From NCBI GenBank assembly GCA_001803565.1, contig MHDQ01000300.1, positions 7,723-23,563 on the forward strand: a stretch of 15,841 bases of DNA, in the 5' to 3' direction. The stretch comes from Nitrospinae bacterium RIFCSPLOWO2_12_FULL_45_22. Its GTDB lineage: Bacteria; 2-12-FULL-45-22. The notes below the pieces were generated by a model that searched no databases, was not told where the DNA came from, and saw only the letters and a list, made by a program, of their open reading frames with translations. The translations under genes were made by a program, and so were the position numbers. Numbering within the stretch: the stretch's first letter is position 1; each line of letters starts with the position of its first letter. This document shows, piece by piece, positions 1 to 7,007 of this stretch.

Positions 1-1014
1 AAATATTGTTCCAGGAATATCCCCCGCTGGGCACCTATCTCTTTCCAGGGGTTTATTTACCACACAGCGGGTGCTGATGCGGTGCGGGAGGTGGCATTCG
101 CCTTGGCCCCAGCTATTGCTGTGACAGAGACTTGTATGGAACTGGGCCTACACCCGGATGAGTTTGTGTCCCGCTATGGCTTTCATTTTGCTGCGGATGA
201 CGATTTTTTTGAATCTATAGCCAAGATTCGGGCCTTCAGACGGATATGGGCAAAGATAGCTAAGGAGAGGTTTGGTTGTAAGAGCCCTAAATCCCTCCAG
301 CCTATCCTACAGATAGAGACCTCTACTACCTCACTGACAGCCCAGCAGCCCATGAACAATATTATCCGGGCTGCGTTGCAGACCCTGGCAGCGGTACTCT
401 CGAGCCCAAATTCTATCTGGACAACCCATTATGATGAAGCCCTCTCTATTCCAACAGAAGAATCAGCGGTCCTGTGTGTCCGGACGCAACAGATCATTTA
501 TCATGAGACCAAAGTAGCTAATGTAGTAGACCCACTGGGCGGCTCATACTATGTAGAATGGCTCACGCATAAACTGGAAGAAGAAATCACTAAACTCTTG
601 AGTAAGATTGATGAAATGGGTTTTTTCCAGTGCTGGCGTACCGGATGGTTCAGGAAAGAGACAGAAAAATCTGCTTATGAGTGGCGAAAGGGATTAGAAA
701 AAGGAGATAATATAAAAGTAGGGCTTAATAAGTACGTTACTGAAGGGGAGGCTAAAGTGCCTATATTCCGGGTTGATCCGCAGGTAGAAGAGATAGCTAT
801 TGAGCGGGTAAAGAGATTTCGGGCTGAGCGCAATAGTGACGTTACTCAAGCCAGCTTAAGAGAGCTAAAAGGGGTTGCCCGGCAAGTTAATCAGGACTGG
901 CCCCAGGGGGGAGACTTAATGCCGGCTGTGCTGAATGCCGTGCGGGCGGAGGCTACCTTACAAGAGATAATGGATGTGCTCAAAGGAGAATTTGGCTGGG
1001 GCTTTGTCTACTGA
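1..1014 (+). CDS. B12-dependent acyl-CoA mutase (methylmalonyl-CoA mutase type), large subunit, 5'-partial
   Basis: The frame is open from base 1, and the first in-frame residues (KYCSRNIPRWAPISFQG) already match the family, so the GTG at 82 is internal and the 5' part is cut by the window edge. About 337 residues remain of a usual 540-560. The family rearranges the carbon skeleton of acyl-CoAs using adenosylcobalamin. Visible family blocks are AGADAVREVAF, IWAKIAKERFG, SLTAQQP.NNI, DEALSIPTEES, RTQQII and VDPLGGSYYVE, then the typical C-terminal LMPAVLNAVRAEATLQEI. There is no B12 domain; that is the next gene, 82 bp downstream. The canonical GYHIREAGA is replaced by GFIYHTAGA, and several other positions that line the substrate or adenosyl pocket in methylmalonyl-CoA mutase differ (see findings). 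Membership of the fold is clear. The substrate is unknown; methylmalonyl-CoA should not be assumed. Confidence 0.9.
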   Translation, partial: KYCSRNIPRWAPISFQGFIYHTAGADAVREVAFALAPAIAVTETCMELGLHPDEFVSRYGFHFAADDDFFESIAKIRAFRRIWAKIAKERFGCKSPKSLQPILQIETSTTSLTAQQPMNNIIRAALQTLAAVLSSPNSIWTTHYDEALSIPTEESAVLCVRTQQIIYHETKVANVVDPLGGSYYVEWLTHKLEEEITKLLSKIDEMGFFQCWRTGWFRKETEKSAYEWRKGLEKGDNIKVGLNKYVTEGEAKVPIFRVDPQVEEIAIERVKRFRAERNSDVTQASLRELKGVARQVNQDWPQGGDLMPAVLNAVRAEATLQEIMDVLKGEFGWGFVY

Positions 1015-1020
1015 TTCAAA

Positions 1021-1075
1021 AAGCGATCAGCGAAATTGTTGTTGCTGAAAGCTGACGGCTGATTGCTGAACGCTT
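1021..1075. repeat. Short copy of the GTAAGCGTTCAGC-family inverted repeat
   Basis: The ends AAGCGATCAGC (1021-1031) and GCTGAACGCTT (1065-1075) are inverted copies with one mismatch. The right arm GCTGACGGCTGATTGCTGAACGCTTAC closely matches the right arms of the longer copies at 12747-12892 and 15475-15620. It fills most of the 82-bp gap between the two mutase subunit genes, so it would be transcribed with them. No clear flanking direct repeat is visible. Confidence 0.75.
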
Positions 1076-1096
1076 ACATTTTGGGGGAGTAAAAAA

Positions 1097-1492
1097 ATGG
1101 CTACCGGAAAAAAGATCAGGGTACTATTAACAAAATCGGCTATGGATGCCCATGATCGGGGTGTAAGGACCGTCGCGAGGACCCTACGGGATGCGGGTAT
1201 GGAGGTCATATTTACTCGCTTTGAATTGCCAGAAGATATTGTTAAGCCTGCCCAGGAAGAAGATGTAGATATAATTGGAATAAGCTCTTCTAATAGTGCC
1301 CATAACTACTTTGCCTCTGAGGTCAGGGAACTATTAAGGCAAAGAGATATGGGCCATATCCAGGTAATTTTAGGGGGAATAATACCAGAAGAGGACATCC
1401 CGGCACTGAAGGGGTTAGGTATCAAGGGGGTCTTCGGCCCCGGTACGCCTACCAGCCAGATCGTAGATTTTATCCGCTCGCAATTCACCTGA
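1097..1492 (+). CDS. B12-binding small subunit of the acyl-CoA mutase
   Basis: A 131-residue stand-alone cobalamin-binding domain that should pair with the upstream large subunit to form the holo-mutase. The base-off/His-on motif DxHxxG is intact (DAHDRG, residues 17-22; His19 would be the lower axial cobalt ligand). The GG of the nucleotide-loop pocket is also present (LGGIIPEEDIP, about residues 91-101), as is the closing FGPGT. The middle motif, normally SxL (GLSSLSGAH), reads GISSSNSAH, so the usual Leu is Ser. The start is an ATG preceded by GGGGGAG at a suitable distance. The length is normal for split mutases, as in archaea and many anaerobes. Its stop codon TGA lies in the outer arm of the hairpin that follows. 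Family assignment is secure; substrate specificity is not set by this subunit. Confidence 0.93.
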   Translation: MATGKKIRVLLTKSAMDAHDRGVRTVARTLRDAGMEVIFTRFELPEDIVKPAQEEDVDIIGISSSNSAHNYFASEVRELLRQRDMGHIQVILGGIIPEEDIPALKGLGIKGVFGPGTPTSQIVDFIRSQFT

Positions 1493-1596
1493 TGTTATTA
1501 CGTTATTGGGTTATTAGGTTATTATAGATGACCCATAACTCCCTCGCCTAATCACCCAATAACGTAATAACCTAATAACGTAATAACCCAATCAGG
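1488..1596. repeat. Long AT-rich inverted repeat between convergent genes
   Basis: The left arm from 1488 (CCTGATGTTATTACGTTATT, then GGGTTATTAGGTTATTA) is complementary to the right arm ending ...AATAACGTAATAACCCAATCAGG at 1596. A GTTATTACGTTATT unit is repeated in both arms, and a TGGG insert is present in only one. The outermost CCTGA/TCAGG bases contain the stop codon of the B12 subunit (1490-1492) and of the oppositely oriented SDR (1592-1594). Its position suggests it folds at the 3' end of both transcripts and may act as a bidirectional terminator or 3' stabiliser. No U-tract is present to prove termination. Confidence 0.8.
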
Positions 1597-2332
1597 GTTG
1601 CCAGCCACCGCTAACGACAATATTAGCCCCGGTAATATTGCTGGCCTTATCGGAACACAGAAAAGATACGAGAGCAGAAATATCTTGAGGAGTGCCTAAG
1701 GCAGAAGCCGGTATCCTTTTTATCCATTCTGCCCTGTCTGGTTCAGAAAGATCGTCCTTATCAATTATCCCCGGAGAGATCACATTAACCGTGATACCAT
1801 TTTGGGCCTCGGCCTGGGCCAGGGATTTAGACAGGATAAGGACCCCCGTTTTAGCAATGGCATAAGGGACTATCCGATGCCGTGCCTTGAGGTAGTGCGC
1901 ACCACTAAAGGCGATATTTATTATCCTGCCCCAGTGTAGCTGGCGCATGTATTTTAAAGCGGAATGACAGCAATAAAAGCAGCTATGGAGATTGGTAGCC
2001 AGGATATATTGCCAATCTTCAACAGAAACTTGCGCTAACTCGGCATCCAGGAAAGGGCCAACATTATTGACCAGGATATCTATCCGGCCAAAGGTCTCTC
2101 CAGCATCTTTTATTAACCTGGCCGCTCCTTCGGCTGTGGAGACATCGGCCTGGAGGGCAATGGCCTGACCGCCTTGCTGGTCAATATCTGCCACTACCGA
2201 TAATGCTGCCTCTTTGCTAGTCAGATAATTTATAACCAGGCTGGCCCCTTCCTCAGCAAGCTCCCAGGCGATGGCACGACCTATTCCCCGGGCACTGCCG
2301 GTCACCAGAGCCACTTTACCCTTTAGAAACAT
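1592..2332 (-). CDS. SDR-family oxidoreductase (3-oxoacyl-ACP reductase-like)
   Basis: A classical short-chain dehydrogenase/reductase of 246 residues from the preferred ATG at 2332 (MFLKGKVALVTG); a TTG-initiated extension to 2362 is possible but adds residues unusual for the family. The cofactor loop is TGSARGIG (residues 11-18). The structural motif is NNVG (89-92) instead of the usual NNAG. The catalytic set is Ser143, Tyr157 and Lys161 (YAIAK), with one residue more than usual between Ser and Tyr. The C-terminus ends in the family-typical ITGANIVVSGGW. The SDR fold and NAD(P)H use are secure. It resembles FabG, but without other fatty-acid genes nearby the substrate is unknown. It is the last gene of the minus-strand block, 148 bp after coaX, with a palindromic repeat between them. 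Confidence 0.9.
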   Translation of the reverse strand: MFLKGKVALVTGSARGIGRAIAWELAEEGASLVINYLTSKEAALSVVADIDQQGGQAIALQADVSTAEGAARLIKDAGETFGRIDILVNNVGPFLDAELAQVSVEDWQYILATNLHSCFYCCHSALKYMRQLHWGRIINIAFSGAHYLKARHRIVPYAIAKTGVLILSKSLAQAEAQNGITVNVISPGIIDKDDLSEPDRAEWIKRIPASALGTPQDISALVSFLCSDKASNITGANIVVSGGWQP

Positions 2333-2383
2333 AACAAAAATCCCGTATAACAGCTTGCTCAAATAATTTATCCCAGAAATTTT

Positions 2384-2452
2384 TGTAGTGGTCGAGCTTG
2401 CTCGACATCTCTGCCGTCAACTGAGCTAGGCAGAGCAAGCTCTGCCACTACA
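2384..2452. repeat. Cloverleaf-like palindromic repeat with two nested hairpins
   Basis: The outer stem TGTAGTGG (2384-2391) pairs with CCACTACA (2445-2452). Inside are two perfect hairpins: GTCGAG-CTTG-CTCGAC (2391-2406) and GGCAGAG-CAAG-CTCTGCC (2429-2446). The two inner hairpins carry related AGCTTGCTC / GAGCAAGCT cores. The element sits between coaX and the SDR and would be transcribed if they form one operon. Confidence 0.85.
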
Positions 2453-2480
2453 GGAGAAAAAAGACGGCCCCCATTTTTCC

Positions 2481-3251
2481 TCAGGCCCGTTTATTCCTCT
2501 CAAAGATTATTTGTAGGCCTTTTAGGGTCAGGAATGGGTCAACATCTTTTATGGTTTCAGAAATAGGGGCAATGAGGCCGGCTAAGCCACCGGTAGCGCC
2601 AACAGAGGCCTCTTCGCCTAGCTCTTTTTTAATCCGGTTGACTATGCCATCTACCAGGCTAACATAACCATAGATAACGCCTGACTGGATGCTATGGACG
2701 GTATTCTTCCCAATAACGCTCCGGGGTTTAATCAGATCAACCCGGGGTAGTTTAGCCGCCTCATGGAAAAGGGCCTCGGTAGAGATAGTTATCCCCGGTG
2801 CGATAACCCCGCCCAAGTAATCCCCTTTTCTAGATATCACATCAAAGGTAGTAGCCGTACCAAAATCTACTATTATGGTGGGACCACCATATTTTTCGTA
2901 AGCGGCTACGGCATTAACAATCCGGTCAGCCCCTACCTCCCTGGGGTTATCTACCAGAAGCTGGATGCCGGTCTTTATCCCTGGCCCAATAATCATGGGT
3001 GTGATACCCAGATAGCGCTCAAACATCTCCATCATTACTGGCAGCAGAGGAGGTACTACACAGGCCATAATAATATCGGTAATGTCCTGAAGATTGATCT
3101 GGCTCAAGCTAAAAAGGTAACGGATCAATAAGCCGTATTCATCAGCGGTCTGATTTTTTCTGGTAGCGATCCGCCAGTCATTGACTAACTGCCTACCTTC
3201 AAAGATCCCCAGGACAATATTTGTATTACCTATATCAGTTGCTAAAAGCAT
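2481..3251 (-). CDS. coaX: Type III pantothenate kinase
   Basis: Catalyses ATP-dependent phosphorylation of pantothenate, the first step of CoA synthesis, in the cytoplasm. The 256-residue length is normal. ASKHA-fold motifs in order are DIGNTN (6-11, phosphate loop), NPREVGADRIVNAVAA (102-117; Asp109 is the expected catalytic base), VDFGTATTFD (128-137), GGVIAPGI (147-154), SIQSGVIYGY (187-196) and ATGGLA (219-224). The start is ATG with a modest AGGAT upstream. It lies downstream of nadC on the same strand, but a 217-bp gap holding a long inverted repeat separates them. The frequent partner birA is absent. Identification is secure. Confidence 0.96.
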   Translation of the reverse strand: MLLATDIGNTNIVLGIFEGRQLVNDWRIATRKNQTADEYGLLIRYLFSLSQINLQDITDIIMACVVPPLLPVMMEMFERYLGITPMIIGPGIKTGIQLLVDNPREVGADRIVNAVAAYEKYGGPTIIVDFGTATTFDVISRKGDYLGGVIAPGITISTEALFHEAAKLPRVDLIKPRSVIGKNTVHSIQSGVIYGYVSLVDGIVNRIKKELGEEASVGATGGLAGLIAPISETIKDVDPFLTLKGLQIIFERNKRA

Positions 3252-3261
3252 ATTCCGATCC

Positions 3262-3454
3262 TGACACTGTCACATTTACCGAGGGGAACCCGACTAAATA
3301 AATCCTAAGCACTAAATCCGAAATAATGTCAAAGTTCAAAATCCAAAGCCCAAAACCATTTGCCATTAGGATTTTATCATTAGGATTTTGGTCATTTGAA
3401 TTTGTTTAGGATTTAGAATTTCGCATTTAGAATTTATCTAATTTAACAGTGTCA
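3262..3454. repeat. 193-bp AT-rich inverted-repeat element between nadC and coaX
   Basis: The ends TGACACTGT (3262-3270) and ACAGTGTCA (3446-3454) are perfect inverted copies. The interior is an imperfect long palindrome built from AAATCCTAA / TAAATTC-like units, for example AAATCCTAAGCACTAAATCC on the left against TTTAGGATTTAGAATTTCGC on the right. The left terminus TGACA-C-TGTCA is itself palindromic. No direct repeats were found immediately outside the ends. It occupies nearly the whole nadC-coaX gap. Confidence 0.75.
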
Positions 3455-3468
3455 CAAACTTTTGCCCT

Positions 3469-4311
3469 TTAGGTTTTTTCTACCAACATATGGATATCAA
3501 CCGCGGGGGCAGAATGGGTCAGCCTACCGAGGGAGATGAAATTTATGCCTGTCTGGGCTACAGCCCGGATATTATCCGCATTTATGGCACCAGAAGCCTC
3601 TACCCATGCCCGGCCAGCAATATATTTTACTGCCTCAGTCATTTCCTGGCCGCTCATATTATCCAGCATAATTACTTCAGCACTGGCTTCTATGGCCTCC
3701 TTTACCTGCGCCAAATCCCTCACTTCAACCTCTATTTTCATCAGAGGAGGGATATTTTGCCGGGCTATTCGGATAGCTTCTCTCACTCCCCCAACCAGGG
3801 CTAAGTGATTATTCTTGATTAATACGCCCTGACTAAGATTAAAGCGGTGGTTCTTGCCTCCACCCACTGTAACCGCATATTTTTCTAATTGCCGCCAGCC
3901 CGGCGTAGTCTTACGGGTATCCAGTATCTCTACCTTGTATCCCTGAACCTGCCGCACATATTCGGCAGTAAGGGTAGCTATGCCTGAGAGCCGTTGTAGG
4001 AAATTGAGGGCTAACCGCTCTCCGGTCAGGATAGGCCGGGCCTTACCCTGGATCGCGGCTATCCTATCGCCCCTTTTTAACCTACTACTATCTTTACTAA
4101 GGGCCCTGAAGGACAAAGAGGGGTCTAGGCGGTGGAATACGGCTTGAGCCACCTCTAGACCCGCTAATACCAGCTCTGATTTGGCAATAATAGTCCCTTT
4201 AGCCATTAACCCCGAGGGGATCAAACTATCCGTAGTAATATCCCCTGAGCCAATATCTTCTATTAAAGATATTTCCAGGAGTTTAAGGGTATGGGATGTG
4301 AGAAGGGACAT
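3469..4311 (-). CDS. nadC: Nicotinate-nucleotide pyrophosphorylase (quinolinate phosphoribosyltransferase)
   Basis: Converts quinolinate and PRPP to nicotinate mononucleotide in de novo NAD synthesis. The 280-residue length is typical. Motifs are EDIGSGDITTD (18-28), GERLALNFLQRLSGIAT (97-113), DTRKTTPGWR (131-140), VGGGKNHRFNLS (149-160) and LIKNNH (164-169), with IEVEV and IMLDNM blocks later in the barrel. These include the basic residues that bind quinolinate and PRPP phosphates. The ATG is only 4 bp after the valS stop, and its purine-rich ribosome site GGAGAAG lies inside the end of valS, so the two genes are almost certainly translated from one mRNA. nadA and nadB are not in the window. 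Confidence 0.96.
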   Translation of the reverse strand: MSLLTSHTLKLLEISLIEDIGSGDITTDSLIPSGLMAKGTIIAKSELVLAGLEVAQAVFHRLDPSLSFRALSKDSSRLKRGDRIAAIQGKARPILTGERLALNFLQRLSGIATLTAEYVRQVQGYKVEILDTRKTTPGWRQLEKYAVTVGGGKNHRFNLSQGVLIKNNHLALVGGVREAIRIARQNIPPLMKIEVEVRDLAQVKEAIEASAEVIMLDNMSGQEMTEAVKYIAGRAWVEASGAINADNIRAVAQTGINFISLGRLTHSAPAVDIHMLVEKT

Positions 4312-4315
4312 GTTT

Positions 4316-6973
4316 TTAGGACATCTTCTCCAATGACTTTCTTAAATTTTCTGCCTTTTCTCTGAGGGCTTGCTCCTTCTGGATATTCTTCTCCAGGATA
4401 GCCCTTGGTACCTTCGCCCTAAAAGATTCATTGGATAGTTTTGCTTCAACAAGCCTTAGCTCCTCTTCTATCTTTGCTAATTCGCGGCTCAATCTCTTCC
4501 CTTCACTCTGCCAGTCTATAGTGGTAGGGGGTAAGACAAATATCTCGGTCTTATATACCAGGGCCGATACGGCCTTTTTAGCCGTACTATCCCAGGCACC
4601 AATCTTTAACTTTTCTACCGAAGCCAGGAGTACAATATGGTGCTGATGTCTCTCTATTATGGCTAATTCCCCTGGTTCCTTAGGATCAAGCACTACCTCG
4701 ATCTTACACCCTGGCGGGATATTTAACTCACCCCGGATATTCCTGATAGCACCAATGACCTCCATCAGAAAGCTCATCTCTTCTTCTATCTGGGGGGCGA
4801 TCCAGGCTTCCTGGGTTTTTGGGAAAGGGGCTACCATTATGCCCTCGCCAGCAACGGATAGTTGCTGCCAAAGCTCCTCGGTAATAAAAGGCATGAAGGG
4901 ATGGAGCAGGCGCAGGCTCTTATCCAGGACGAAGGCCATTACTTGCTGGGCTACCAGCTTAGATGGGGTGGACTGCCTGAGCCGGGGCTTTATCAGCTCC
5001 AGATACCAGTCGCACAATTCATGCCAGAAGAATTGATAGATGTTGCTGGCGGCTTCATTGAACTTATATTCTTCCAGGGCTATATTTACCTGGCCAATAA
5101 CTCTATTTAGCCGGCTGATAATCCAGCGGTCTTCGGTTTCCATATGGTGCTGGTCTGCGAGCTTCAGTTCTTCAATTTGGCCACACAAATCCGTAAGGTT
5201 CATTAAGGCGAAGCGGAGGGCATTCCATACCTTATTAGCAAAGTTCCTATAGCCCTGGATGCGCTCCTCTGAGAGGAAGATATCCCGCCCTTGGACGGCA
5301 AAAGCTGCCAGGGTAAACCGGAAGGCATCTGCACCGTAGCGCTCAATCATCACTAACGGATCAATGACATTACCCCGGCTCTTGCTCATCTTCTTCCCTT
5401 CTGCATCCCTGACCAGGGCATGGATATACACTTCTCTAAAAGGCACCTCTCCCATAAACTTTAAGCCCATCATGATCATGCGGGCAACCCAGAAGAACAG
5501 GATATCAAACCCTGTGACTAAGACCGAGGTAGGGTAAAAGACCTCCAGGTCACGGGTTTTGTCGGGCCAGCCCAGGGTCGAGAAAGGCCATAAGGCCGAG
5601 CTGAACCAGGTATCCAACACATCGGTCTCTTGCGATAGGTTGGGGCTGCCACATTGCTGGCAGGCCCGCGGCTCTTCCCGGTCTACCGTGATCGCCTCAC
5701 AAGCCTGACAATGCCAGGCCGGGATACGGTGTCCCCACCAAATCTGACGCGATATGCACCAATCCCGGATATTATGCATCCATTCAAAATAGGTCTTTTC
5801 CCAGGAAGTTGGTATGATCCTCACCCGGCCTTCGTTAACGGCCTGGATAGCTGGTTTTGCCAGCGGTTCCATCCGGACAAACCATTGACGCGATAGATTA
5901 GGCTCTACAATAGTCTTGCAGCGATAGCAATGCCCTACACTATGGCTATAGTCTTCCTTTTTCTCCAGGTAGCAAGCCTGTTCCAGGTCTCCCAGTAAGG
6001 CCTTGCGGCATTGAAACCGGTCCATACCAGCATATTTGCCGGCCTCAGCCGTCATCCGACCATCTTCGCCAATGACCTTTATCTGCGCTAACTGATGCCG
6101 CAAACCCATCAAGAAATCGTTAGGATCATGGGCGGGCGTAACTTTTAATACACCGGTGCCAAAGGCAATATCTACATATTCATCGGCAATCAATGGTATC
6201 TTTCGGTTGAGGATAGGGAGATAGAGTTCCTTACCCAGATAAGGAATATAACGACTGTCATTAGGATTCACGGCTACTGCGGTATCGCCCAGGATGGTCT
6301 CGGGCCGCGTAGTAGCCACGGTCAGATAACCATCGCCTTCTACTAAGAAATACCGGACATAGTAGAGATGACCTTTTATCTCCTCATGCTCTACTTCCAG
6401 GTCAGAGAGGGCGGTCTGGCACCGGGGACACCAGTTGATGATATAGTTATCTCGATAGATGAGGCCCTCCTGGTATAACCGGACAAATACCTCTTTAACG
6501 GCCCGGGAGAGCCCCTCATCCATAGTGAATCGCTCCCGCTGCCAGTCACAAGAGCTGCCTAGTTTTTTCAACTGCTCGATAATGGCACGGCCTGACTCTT
6601 CCCGCCATTGCCACACCCGTTGAATAAACCTCTCCCGGCCATACTGGTATCTATTGCTACCTTCTTTAAGGAGCTGCTGCTCGATTACATTTTGAGTGGC
6701 TATGCCAGCATGGTCTGTCCCCGGGAGCCACAGGGCATTATAACCTTGCATCCGCTTCCAGCGCACCAGAATATCCTGTAAGGTATTGTTGAGGGCATGG
6801 CCCATATGGAGCGAGCCAGTGATATTAGGGGGGGGGATAACTATGGTAAAGGGTTCAGCCGGGGCATCTGTCCGGGCATGGAAATAGCCCTTTTCCAGCC
6901 AGTAACGGTACCACTTTTCTTCAGTGATAGCCGGGTCATAAGTCTTAGCTAATTGGGCTTTATCTGTTCTCAT
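4316..6973 (-). CDS. valS: Valyl-tRNA synthetase
   Basis: Charges tRNA-Val. At 885 residues it is full length for the bacterial enzyme. It carries the class I signature (PPPNITGSLHMGHALN, HIGH box at 56-59) and the KMSKS loop (528-532). The CP1 editing domain has TVATTRPETILGDTAV (218-233) and GVLKVTPAHDPNDF (274-287). Zinc-type Cys pairs are C182/C185, C349/C352, C422/C425 and C438/C441. The C-terminal ValS coiled-coil arm spans roughly 820-885. The ATG at 6973 has no clear Shine-Dalgarno sequence. It lies 34 bp after the DUF502 gene on the same strand, and no T-box leader is seen. A run of nine C on the coding strand (6828-6836) encodes the Pro residues before the HIGH box. Confidence 0.98.
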   Translation of the reverse strand: MRTDKAQLAKTYDPAITEEKWYRYWLEKGYFHARTDAPAEPFTIVIPPPNITGSLHMGHALNNTLQDILVRWKRMQGYNALWLPGTDHAGIATQNVIEQQLLKEGSNRYQYGRERFIQRVWQWREESGRAIIEQLKKLGSSCDWQRERFTMDEGLSRAVKEVFVRLYQEGLIYRDNYIINWCPRCQTALSDLEVEHEEIKGHLYYVRYFLVEGDGYLTVATTRPETILGDTAVAVNPNDSRYIPYLGKELYLPILNRKIPLIADEYVDIAFGTGVLKVTPAHDPNDFLMGLRHQLAQIKVIGEDGRMTAEAGKYAGMDRFQCRKALLGDLEQACYLEKKEDYSHSVGHCYRCKTIVEPNLSRQWFVRMEPLAKPAIQAVNEGRVRIIPTSWEKTYFEWMHNIRDWCISRQIWWGHRIPAWHCQACEAITVDREEPRACQQCGSPNLSQETDVLDTWFSSALWPFSTLGWPDKTRDLEVFYPTSVLVTGFDILFFWVARMIMMGLKFMGEVPFREVYIHALVRDAEGKKMSKSRGNVIDPLVMIERYGADAFRFTLAAFAVQGRDIFLSEERIQGYRNFANKVWNALRFALMNLTDLCGQIEELKLADQHHMETEDRWIISRLNRVIGQVNIALEEYKFNEAASNIYQFFWHELCDWYLELIKPRLRQSTPSKLVAQQVMAFVLDKSLRLLHPFMPFITEELWQQLSVAGEGIMVAPFPKTQEAWIAPQIEEEMSFLMEVIGAIRNIRGELNIPPGCKIEVVLDPKEPGELAIIERHQHHIVLLASVEKLKIGAWDSTAKKAVSALVYKTEIFVLPPTTIDWQSEGKRLSRELAKIEEELRLVEAKLSNESFRAKVPRAILEKNIQKEQALREKAENLRKSLEKMS

Positions 6974-7007
6974 ATTTCAATTTGGCAGCACAAAGACCCA
7001 CGGGGTG

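Noticed and set aside
82-84. GTG as the start codon of the mutase large subunit
   Set aside because: The reading frame is open to base 1, and the 27 upstream residues match the family, so the codon is internal.
2333-2362. TTG-initiated N-terminal extension of the SDR
   Set aside because: The SDR cofactor loop expects a start at MFLKGKVALVTG; the extension has no good ribosome site.
4431-5896. Several plus-strand reading frames across valS
   Set aside because: They are antisense to a complete, strongly conserved synthetase gene, with no ribosome sites or recognisable proteins.
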